Assembly (NCBI GenBank): GCA_008933995.1
Contig: WARS01000013.1
Location: forward strand, 16,743,806-16,807,805
DNA from: Datnioides undecimradiatus
Lineage: Eukaryota; Chordata; Actinopteri; Lobotiformes; Datnioididae
DNA length: 64,000 nucleotides
Direction: 5' to 3'
Made by a program: the position numbers and the translations under genes. Below are positions 20,278-30,400 of the stretch, one piece after another (position 1 is the stretch's first letter; every line of letters begins with the position of its first letter). The notes below the pieces were generated by a model that saw only the letters and a list, made by a program, of their open reading frames with translations, searched no databases and had not been told where the DNA came from.

Positions 20278-20313
20278 ATGAAAGTGAAATTGATTTATTG
20301 CGCAGTAGGATGA
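20278..20313 (+). CDS. Possible uORF overlapping the ogfr start
   Basis: ATG at 20278 opens an 11-codon frame whose TGA (20311-20313) overlaps the ogfr ATG (20310-20312) in the arrangement ATGA. If the transcript starts upstream, this would favour termination-reinitiation at the main start. The peptide itself need not be functional, and the 5' end of the mRNA is unknown. Confidence 0.3.
   Translation: MKVKLIYCAVG
20280..20289 (+). promoter_or_regulatory. IRF/ISRE-like element at ogfr start
   Basis: GAAAGTGAAA fits the GAAANNGAAA pattern recognised by interferon regulatory factors. A second, imperfect element (AGTTTC then TTTTC) lies about 30 nt upstream, near 20241-20253. They sit directly at the presumed 5' end of ogfr, which could make it interferon-responsive. 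Confidence 0.4.
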
Positions 20314-22741
20314 GGATTGTGTGGTGGTTGTGCCATCGTCTCGGAAACCTGGTAGCGACTCTGATGGACGTCTTAAGATACATCGGCCTGTACTCTGTGT
20401 CAGAGAGGTTATGGCACAGATTCGGTCGCCTCTGGCGCTGCGTCACCGCGCGACTCCGTCCTTTAGTGGGGCGTGCATTGTCAGCGATAGGATGGCGACA
20501 GGATCCCGGAGCCCGACATAACCCTGAAATAAACAATACAGAAGAAGGGGTCGCGTGGTCCGACAGTGAAGATCAGCACACGACTGTAGCTCAGGAGAGG
20601 GCCGCAGTCTCCAACACTGAGCCAGACATGCCGAGTTTGGAGCAGCATTGTAGTTCTGAGTTAGAAAGCAGCGAGGCTCGAGATGAGCCAATGTTTGAAG
20701 AGGAATACGATGCGGATGATGGGTTTGACAGCGAGAGGTACCGAGTTGAGACCGCAGATGAGTTGTACTGTGCCTATGATTCAACCTGGGAGACTGAGGA
20801 GAGCGAGTGGATCACGGGACGCTGGCGATCAGCACCGTCCAGATCAGTGAGTAAACTCAAGGCCTGCAGTATGTTCAGATACGAACCACAGACGCTGTCA
20901 TGCACTGGGATAGTGTCCTGTTTGTAGTTATCAGCTGTTCCTTTAGGTGAGCTTATACTGACTCTAATATATGTGGAGAGTTACTCTGAAGACATTTGTT
21001 ACATTTTCGGCACTGTTTTTGGTTTTATCATATCACATCACCATCCTTACTGACTACTATAACTACTGCTGATTGTAGAAGTATTCGGATTCTTTAGTTA
21101 AGTAAAAGTATACATATCATGGTGTCTATACCATGAAAATACTCCCTGATAAATCATGCATTCAAAACCTAACTAAATGGAAAGTATGTGAGTGTTATCT
21201 GCAGGAAGTATTAAATTAAGAGTACTCATTGTTTACTAAAATGACCCCTTTACATTCCACCACAACTTAAATGTCAATACAACTACAAAATGTTTTGAGT
21301 TTAAACTGACCACCATTTTTTTGTGTGTGTGCCGATACAAGTTCGCCAGATTTGAAAATGCCGCCAGGGACATGCAGAACTACAGGCATGGCTACCCCGT
21401 AAGTTACATACATACACACATGCACAGTAAACAACACACTGAAAACATATGAGTACACTGCCCAGTGTTTAGAATTAAGACCTGTACAAATTGTTTGCAT
21501 CTCCACACAGTACCAACCCAGGTTTCAACACAGGACACCAGGCCTTGTAAGTACACACATGGTGACTATGTGTTTATATGACCTGATTATTATTTAATAT
21601 AGTAAAATGAAAGTCTGATTATCTTCTGCAGGGTGACAAGCCTAATTTGGAGTTCTACCTTGGACAGAGGTGCTCAGTACCTGATGGTAGGGCGACACTT
21701 GCAAAGACACTCATGAATAAAAGAAATTCTATATTGTGATTTAATTTGTCAAATCAGTGCCATAGAAGTGTAAATCTGTAACAGAAGAAAACACTTTTAA
21801 TGAAGAGTAAGGATTAATTTAATGTGTCACTGCCTTTGTTTACAAATGAAATTGCTTCCTGTGACTTTCAGGTCTCTACATCCATGATTTCCACAATGAA
21901 TGGTTCAGAAGCTATGATGCACTGGAGTATGTACACACCTACATTCAATGGTAAGTTAATCAATAATCTCAGATGGAAGATAAAATGTTCACATCCTGTT
22001 TCTACATTTTTTTTCTAACAATTTCATCTCAAAGGTTGTTCCCTCTGGAAGAGCCAGGGATGAACGCTGAAGCCAGTCCACTGACAAAAGATGAAGTAAT
22101 GGTAAAGTGCTAAAAGCCTCAAACATTTCTTTTTTTCTATTTAGCATTTCTAATAATAAAAGTGCTTGACATATTCTGACAGAAGTTCACCTTTGCTTCA
22201 GGCGTTTCGTGCAAACAAAATTGCAAAGGAAAATCTGTTGAAGTCCTACAAGCTCATGTTGGACTTCTATGGAATTGAATTGTGTAATGAGGAGACAGGA
22301 GAAGTCAGGAGAGCACCCAACTGGAGAGAGAGATTTCAGAACCTCAACAGGTGAGCTTTGAGTTTTTAGTCACACATAAAGTATTTGTCAGTAAAAGAAA
22401 ACAAGTCCACTGAATAATCTCTTTTTGACTTCTTACTATTTGTTATTGACAGCCATTCTCATAACAACCTGCGCATCACCCGCATCCTGAAGTGCCAGGG
22501 AACCCTGGGGTACCGTCACTACCAAGCACCCCTAGTCTACTTCTTCCTGGAGGAAACTCTCATCCACAGAGAGCTCCCAAATGTCAAGGACAGTGTTCTC
22601 AACTACTTTGTGTTTGCTGTCCTTGATAAGAGGCAGCGCAGGAGTCTCATCAAGTTTGCCTATATGAACTACAACCGTAAAAATGAGTTTGTATGGTGCC
22701 CAAAGAAGATTCAGATGCTTTGGTCTGGGCAGCAGACTTAA
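20310..22741 (+). CDS. ogfr: Opioid growth factor receptor family protein (OGFR)
   Basis: Eight exons: 20310-20846, 21342-21398, 21511-21546, 21632-21686, 21872-21950, 22035-22101, 22202-22350, 22453-22741; 422 aa. OGFR family proteins bind met-enkephalin (opioid growth factor) and restrain proliferation; human OGFR acts at the nucleus. Recognised by the family core from about residue 188: RDMQNYRHGYP, YIQWLFPLEEPG, FQNLNSHSHNNLRITRIL, YQAPLVYFFLEETL and NEFVWCPKK. An upstream DSTWE motif (157-161) matches human OGFR and OGFRL1 N-termini. Odd points: the first about 150 residues are absent from human OGFR as I recall it, begin with a Trp/Arg-rich segment and continue acidic. The protein also stops just after the core, without the C-terminal imperfect repeats of human OGFR. 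Neighbouring dido1 matches human 20q13.33, favouring ogfr over ogfrl1. Confidence 0.9.
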
Positions 22742-23667
22742 TAATCATCATAGGCTCAGGAAGAGGAAAGAACACAATATAAGTAGCGCTGCTTAGTTAT
22801 CAAACTGCAACTTTGAAATGCAACTGCCAATTCACAAATAGATGTCAAAATGTTTTTATAAAACCTAATATTTATTTTTAGTGTTTTTGAAGCTTTTGTA
22901 ATATCCCATGATTTGGATAAGTGGCACAAATAAGAAACTGTTAGCGTTGCTCATCGGGTTGACCGTCATTCTCAGTGGCTCAAAATCTCCTGTTCTCTTG
23001 TTCGATCCTGTTGTTTTACACCAACATGCCTTAAATATATCTGCATTTACTCCTATTAAGGTAATAGCATCATTCACATTAATCTGATAAGTTTAACATT
23101 AACATTTTTGTTCAGATAACGGTCAAAATAACATCCCATTCTAATTCTGTAAATATGTCGTTGCATTCAAGGTTTGATAATCACTGAAAAACAAGCTTCA
23201 TTATAGTTTTTTGTTTGGTTGTTAGCGGTTAACTCTAGTAAAGTGAGTAAAAGGTTACAGAGTAAAGGAATACTGTTTTTGGTGCTTACAGGTTTGAGTC
23301 ATGTATTATTCTTTGTAACAGAGGACATTTATCATACAAAAAGTTTTTGAACTTTCTTGGAAATTAAAAGGTTTACATGGACATTTGAAGTGATGATTTA
23401 GTTTGTGTTGAGATCTATGCTTTGACAAATATGACCAAACTGCAGTTTAAAGGAAAATGTCTGTATTTTCTTTAACCTGGAACAAATTTTGCGATATTTT
23501 AGTGTGAACATGACAACCAGGGACAGCACTTTAATCTGGTCCAGTACTGTGCTGCTTAAAATTTTGGAGGCACTTCAATGGCGTCATGCAGCTCCTGACT
23601 ACACAGAATCATTTAACCACAATGTGACCCCTAAGCAATGTCCTATAACACATGCACAAAGACTTAC

Positions 23668-23775
23668 AGGTGCAGTCTGTAGGATCGAGGGGGATCTACA
23701 GGCAGGTTTTCATCATCTTAGAATAAAGCCTTTACATCTGCTGTTTGCCATGTTGCTGATGGTGCCCAGAATTGA
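23668..23775 (+). repeat. Remnant of a common fish repeat
   Basis: The run AGTCTGTAGGATCGAGGGGG, then TTAGAATAAAGCCTTTA and GCCATGTTG recalls an abundant percomorph element (TGTAGGATTTAGGGGGATCT ... TTAGAATGAGCC ... GCCATGTTG). Only part is present. The comparison is from memory. Confidence 0.45.
23722..23727 (+). terminator. Candidate poly(A) signal for ogfr
   Basis: AATAAA lies about 0.98 kb after the ogfr stop and inside the repeat remnant, so the repeat may have supplied the signal. ATTAAA at 23363-23368 is an alternative. Confidence 0.3.
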
Positions 23776-23822
23776 GGGTGAGGTTTATTCGACTGTGCAA
23801 CTAAATCCCACACACTGTTCAT

Positions 23823-23828
23823 TTTATT
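23823..23828 (-). terminator. Candidate poly(A) signal for dido1
   Basis: Minus-strand AATAAA about 0.6 kb after the dido1 stop codon, only about 100 nt from the plus-strand ogfr signal. Confidence 0.35.
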
Positions 23829-24433
23829 CATATTGTATACAATGTGCATTTACATCAAAAGAGACAGACGCACATGTCATCAAACGGGTTTAATCAAAAA
23901 AACTTGGGACATTTCATTAACAACCATTGATGAGCTGTATACTGTAGATAGCTGGAGCCTTTAGGTTTAAACCTGTTAGACATATAAACACACATTTCTG
24001 TGTAAACAGTGTTGCCTTTACTTTCACATTATCTGTCTCAGATATATGGCTTTTCTCTACTTAGAAAAGTATGATTAAAAACATCAGTATATACACAAAT
24101 ACATTCATATTTACATATTTCAAATGGTGTGTTAATCAGTTACATTATTCTTAAAAAAATGTCTGACGGGGTAAAGGTACGCTTAATAGGACTCAGTAGC
24201 CAACTGAATACATCTTGTACGCAAGCAACTTACATGGCCTTCAGTTTTTTTGTTTTTCAACTGTGATAGAACAAATTAGAAAACTTTAAGTGACAAAAAG
24301 AATACAAACATTGTCAAACCTTTCTAGTGTGGGAACACAAGTGAGCAGATCAACAAAATACTGTTCATAAACATTTACAGCGATGATTTAAGTGTCTCTC
24401 AAAAACTGTAGTATAGCATCCATAAGACAGAGA

Positions 24434-27400
24434 CTAGGACACGCTCTTGTCATTTTCTGCAGTTTTATCACTTTCCTTGGGTGCATCATGTTTACTGTCT
24501 TTTTTCTCCTCTTTCTTATCTCTGCTTTTGCTCCTCTCACGACGATCCCTGTCTTTGTCTTTGTCTTTGTCCCTGTCTCGATCTCTCTCCCTCTCTCGGT
24601 CTCTGTCTCTACCACGATCTTTCCCACGATCTCTGTCCCTGTCACGGTCCCTGCTTCTGGATCTGTCCCGTCTCCTGTCACGATCTCGGTCTCGGTCTCG
24701 GTCTCTGTCACGATCACGATCACGGTCTCTGTCTCGGTCCCTTTCACGGTTTCTTCCCCTGTCACGGTCGTAGTCCCTCCTGTCAGAGTCCCTTGTTCGG
24801 TCTCTTTCCCTATCTCTGTCCCGGTCTCTTCTCTTGTCTGCATCTTGATCCCTGTGTCGCTCTCCCTCTGTCTCCCTGTGCCTCTCGCTTTCCTTCCCTC
24901 TGCTGCGGTCTCTTTCTCTGCTTCGCTCTCGATCACGGTCCCTCTCTCTGCCTCTGTCCCACTCTCGCTCTCGGCTCCACCGTTTGGCCTGGCTCCTGTC
25001 CCATGACGGCCTGCCAGCATGGGGAGCGTCACGGTCTCTTTCCCTCCGGCGGTCGTCTGACAGTTCCCTTGGTCTCTCTTCAGAGGGTTGTGAGGGACCA
25101 GGGGCGGGCTCTCTGTGGCCTCCTTCAAAGCGACTGAAGCGATCTCCGCTGTGGAGTTCTGAGTCCTCTCGAGTGGTGCTACTCCTCCTCATTTCAGGAG
25201 AGTGGCGGCGCCAGTGGTCGTCCCTGTGCAGGTCGGGACTGTGTGCTCCCATGCGACTTGGAGGACCCAAGGGAGCCTCTGAAGGAGTTGGTAGCAGGGG
25301 CCCACTGTGGCGAACTGGTCTAGCCTCATCAGAGTGCCTGTCAAAGCGGTACCGCTCTGATCCTCCAAAACGCTGAGATGGGTGTGGTCTAGTCTCATGA
25401 GCTGGAGGACCTCTGTGCTCATCAAAAGGTCCCCGATGGGGTGGTGAGGAGTGTGGTCTGGAGCCTCCATACTGGTTATGAGAAGTGAAGTGCTGCCCAC
25501 TCATCTCACCACTGGGAGGTGGGACTCTTCTGTCCTCATACTGGTTAGGTGGAGGCCCCCGATATGCCGGACTTGGTGGGGGACCTTGACTGTCTTTAAA
25601 TAGGTGGAGAGGGTTTGGATTCTGGTCCACATTTAGCTTAAATGAGTTAGAACTGTCTTTATTATACTGTTCCGCAGGGCCTCGTGGTTGGTCAACCATA
25701 GGGGGCTGAGCGCCATGATCACCATACTGAGATGGTGGGGGACCCCTGGGCACTGGGAAGTGGGATGGAGGAGGGAGCCTGTTATCAAAGTGAGCTGGTG
25801 GTGGTCCAGTAAAGGGTGGAGGTGGTCCTCTATTTGCAGGGAAATTAAATGGAGGTGGAGGACCAGTAAATCTTGGTGGAGGTAAGCTGCTATGTCCATC
25901 AAAAGCAGGAGGTGGAGGAAGGCCTGGAGGGGGGCCTTGCTGTCCAATGTGCTGAGGGGGAATGGAGGGATCAAACATTTGAGGAGCAGGGCCCCTCTGG
26001 GCCATTGGAGGGAACGGTGGAGGTGGTCCTCTTGGAGGCATGACATTCTGAGGAACTGGACCAGGAGGAGGCTGCTGTGGCGGTGGCTGGGTGCCTGGCC
26101 ATTGGTTCTGATAGGGAGGGTATCCAGCAGGAGGCAGGCCATACTGCTGGCTACTGTCACCCTGCATGGGGGGAGGACCACGTACAGGGGGAGGAACGTG
26201 GATGGGTGGAAGAGGTCCCTGCATAGGAGGGGGGCCTGACATTGGGGGAAGAGGCTTAACAGGTGGTGGCAGAGGCATGGGCGGAGGCCTCATTAACATG
26301 TTTTGTCCCTGTATCGAATGGGGTGGGGGGAAGTTAGATGGTGGGGGAATGTCAGCTGGAGGCCTGTACTCACTGTCAAATCCTGAAGCTGACATGTGAT
26401 GAGACATGTGATGGGACTGAGTGTCAACCATTGCTGTACTCTGAGTAAGTACTGGAATTGTTGAAGTTATTGTGGTGGTGTTTACAGGCTCATTATAATA
26501 CGTTGTGGTTGGTGTATCCTTGCTTTTCTCATATTCTAAGTCTTCATCAGCTTTTAAAATACTGGCAGCATTTGGCCAAATACTGTACTTGTCGATTTCT
26601 GTTTCAACCTTGACGGGCTCAGCTTCCTCAGTTTTCACTTCTTTGTCATCCATGTAGTTGACCTCCATATCAGGTTCCACCTCCTCTCCTAATAAAGGAA
26701 TTGACACCTCTTCCTTGTCTGACTCCATGAAGGGTAACATCTCGCTTTTCACATCCTCTTCAGGCAGTGATGTCTCTGGACCTTGAGTGGAGTCTGGGAG
26801 TTGAGCGACATTAGACAGTTTAGGAGCTTGAACCACAGGTTGTGAAGAGGTAGAATCCAACAAAGGGGCAGATATCTCCTCTTTCTCCTCAGGTTCATCA
26901 GTTGATTTCCTCCCAGTTGCAGCCTGCCGAGGGTCCCTGCTCTGTCGGGGATCTCTTCTTTGGTTTATCAAGGGAGCAACCGATGAAGACTTCACTAGTT
27001 CCTCAACCTTTTTGCCAAGCTGCAGCAGCTGCGTATTGGCCAATAGGGATTTGGTAGGTTGAATTAAAAGTGTGTCTGGAACTGTCAAGGAGGCAGCAGG
27101 TGTTCCTGTGGATGACATTTGCTGTTCTCCCTGTTTCTGGAATGTCTGATCCCCAATCTGTTTCAGACTTTCCAGGATTTTTTGTGGATCAGTTAAAGAA
27201 TCGGTTGAAGCCTTAGCTTGAGCTGGTACTACAGTTTTAACATCTTCAAAAATAGAGTCATCCTCTGGGTCATACGCCACATCATCACCTTCATTCGCAT
27301 CCACCTCAAGCGGCTTAGAGATTTCAGGTTTGCTTACTACTTCAACAGGCTTCTTAGGCACATTGTATCCCCTGCTGGGGTCATACTCTTCTTCTGGGTC

Positions 27401-30400
27401 ATATGGTCGGTCATCTTCATCCTCTTCCACTGGTTTTTCTTTAGAAATCTGTGCAAACTGCTGCACAATGGGGTCGAGCATTGTAGCAGGCGGGACGGAA
27501 AGTTCCCCACCTTGATCAGATGGAGAGTTGGAAGCTTCAGAGTCATGCTTTTTCTTTCCAAAAAGAGTGTTGAGGATGGTCTGAAGAGGAGTTGCAGCTG
27601 CTGCAGAGGAAGCAGCAGAGCTGGATGAAGATGGGGAGTCCTTTCCAGTGGTAGTGGATGTAGCTGGAGCTTTGACAGAGGACAAAAAGGAGGGGATTGA
27701 GGTGGTCACAGTACTGCTTGAGATCTCAGAGGAGCTGGCTGGAGGTGACCCTGGAGGAGTTGTGCTGAATGGGATTTCAAGACTCTGTCGTGTGCTTCTG
27801 TCTGCTCTGACTGATGGAGATAGCTTTGGAAGGCCAGTGTCATCAGCATCTTTGGTTTGAATCTTGGACCGTTTTTCCTCAGTTTCCAATGCGGCACCAG
27901 CTCGCTTTCTGTCTTTCTGGCAGATCAGCAGCCCCAAGAGGAGGTTAGGACGAGCTGGTTCAAGCCCTGCAAGATGGACAAAACAAGATTCTTAGAAAAA
28001 GTGCATGTGCACCAATAAAACCAATAAAAAGACTGCCTTTCTTCTATAGAACTGCTAAAGCAAAAGGTTTAAATGAGTATTTCTGACCCTAAAAGGGTGA
28101 AATGAGAGCCTGTGATTCGTACAGAAAGAATCAATAAAATTAAAGGCTATATCAAATAAAATAAGGTTTCCTAACTTCAAAGAGTATCCTTTTATAAGAA
28201 GACAATGACTACAATGACAGCGCAGTTTGGCAATGTGTCAGCAGTCATTAACAGCACTGATGAATTTTTAAACAACAGTCAAGTATGTTATGCTGGCATT
28301 GGTGAACAAGTGCACACTGAGGCACAATATAAACATGCTGATTTACTGATGTTTGAAACCCTCTGAAATAGACATGTTGGTACTTACAACAGTGCTGTAC
28401 AAGCACTGGTTGAATAGTTTAGATCAATTGATTCTTCATTTAGGAGAACATGTTAAGGACATTTTTGGTTTATGTGGTGCAGGATTACATGTTTATATGA
28501 ACAGGACTGTGTTTATAAAACATTCACCAAGAAGTTAACTCATAGCAATATATGGATTACACAGTTATTCTATTATGTTTATGTACACGCCAAGTCTTAA
28601 GAAACAACAGGGTGAAACTGGACTCAAATGCCACAAACCTGCGGTGCAAATTTTCTTTATTGGATATGCTTGATACAAAGTCACATACACAGCAGCTGTT
28701 GCTGCCCAGAGGTGTTTGTGTGGTAAACTCAAGGAGTGACAGTGCCCCCTACAGTACAAATCTATTAATCAAACAAGCTCTCTTTTCAACCTGGTCCAAA
28801 AACAAATCCAACACTTTATACTCACCATATGCACAGAAACAAAAACATCTCACAACAAATCTAAGAGCATAAACATTAAAATAAAACAATTATAATCATA
28901 CAATCAAGATATTTGCATATCCTTTAAATGCTTACCTGGCCCATCAAACGGTAAGAGTTTGGAGGGTAATGGGTCCTTTGAGCCCAGAGGAATGAGATAC
29001 AGGTCTTTGATGCGACGGTTGTTGTTGGCCACCACACCGAATCGTTTCCTGCTGCTAAAGTAAGAGAAGAGAGACACATATGCAACCTCCTCTTCATCTG
29101 TTGCCGGGTGGAATCTGATCAGACACAGTTCCTGCAAACACACAGAGAGCAAAAACCAGTGTACAAGTTAGGCAAGGCCTTTAAATAAAGATGTTAAGTA
29201 CTTGTATTCAAATAAATCTTTCTCCAAACAAACCTTCGAGAGTGAGGTTTTCAGTTTCCCGACATAGTCCCACACTGTGTTCGGAGATATTCGCCCTCCA
29301 ACATGAATGGTGTCTGGCAAATCCTGAACAACAAAGTCAAAACAAAGAATGATACATCTGCATATGTATAGCCAAAGATTTTGCTCTTAATGATGATTAA
29401 CCTTGAAATTAGGTATGAGCTGAATACCCAGGCAAAATTACCAACCTCCTTCAGATGTTCAAAGGATCCAGACACCAGATAAGCCTTTGTCACAAACTTA
29501 GCCACCGACTGCATGTTGATAAATCCCTTCCAAATCCTCTCTTGACCATGGAGGAACAGGGCTGTCTCACCTTCTGGGGGAGGTTCAGACGTGCTGTAGA
29601 AACAAAACCCAAATCTCAAGCCAAATCAAGTAAAGTTTAACATACACGGGCTATTCTTGAAGAATAATGCTGCCCTAATCATATATTTTAACTGTGGCAT
29701 CAACAGTTCATGTTAAAAACTAATACATTCTCATGCCAACAGATTAGAAAATTATATTGCTCACAAAGAACAGTACACCACTAAAAAATAATTTATAAAT
29801 CTGTGATGAGATTGAGCACCTTGTTTTCACTGCTTTTGACACAGCTACTGAAGGTGGTGGAGCTGGAGGCATCGGCAGTGGTGCCTTGGGTCCAACCTCC
29901 ACCGGAACACTAAAAGGAGCCGGGAGTGGCTCTGCTGAGTTGTTAATGGCTTTTTCTGGAGCAGTGTAGGTGACAGTAACACCGGAGCTGTGCCTGGCCA
30001 TGCGTGGGTCTCTGCGGGTGATGCTGACAGAGGACACAGTGGGTGTGACGGGTGCAGGGGTCGAAGTTGGCAACATACTGACGTCTTCCTGAAAAGGCTG
30101 TGGCTGCGGTTCCAGGGCAGCTGACTCCACATTAGACTGGTAGGATGGAGGCATCTGGTGTTGGTAGGCTAAAGGGTCTTGGTGCTGGTAAGCAGTGGGG
30201 ACCTGCGGTTGGCTGGCAGGAGAGACATCCCCTGACCTGGACGAATGAAGCTCCTGTCTGGGCGGCTTAGTGTCAGGCTTCTTGGTCAGTTTGGCTTTCT
30301 TAGCTGCAGGCTCATCTTCTGTCTTCTGACCTAGAGGGCAAAATTATAACCAATACAGTTATCTGTCGTGTAATAAATCAAACTTAACTGACTGGTTGGA

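Larger units (their letters stand above)
22742..24433. other. Shared 3' region between ogfr and dido1
   Basis: The genes converge here with stop codons 1.69 kb apart. The interval should contain both 3' UTRs. Candidate signals are ATTAAA at 23363 and AATAAA at 23722 for ogfr, and a minus-strand AATAAA at 23823-23828 for dido1. If the distal ones are used, the two mRNA tails nearly meet. The 134-codon plus-strand frame at 23489-23893 overlaps a repeat remnant and is not considered a gene. Confidence 0.6.
27915..29593 (-). other. dido1: SPOC domain exons of dido1
   Basis: Exons 29593-29446, 29323-29234, 29131-28936 and the start of the last exon encode IWKGFINMQSVAKFVTKAY, HVGGRISPNTVWDYVGKL, ELCLIRFHPATDEEEVAYVS and LIPLGSKDPLPSKLLPF, almost colinear with the human DIDO1 SPOC domain. 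SPOC folds bind phosphorylated Pol II CTD in related proteins, so this is the likely polymerase contact. Confidence 0.9.

Noticed and set aside
23489-23893. 134-codon plus-strand frame after ogfr
   Set aside because: It overlaps a degraded dispersed repeat and the likely 3' UTRs.
24392-25137. Long plus-strand frames opposite the dido1 tail
   Set aside because: They mirror the Arg/Asp low-complexity coding sequence and give Ser/Leu/Val repeats with no family similarity.
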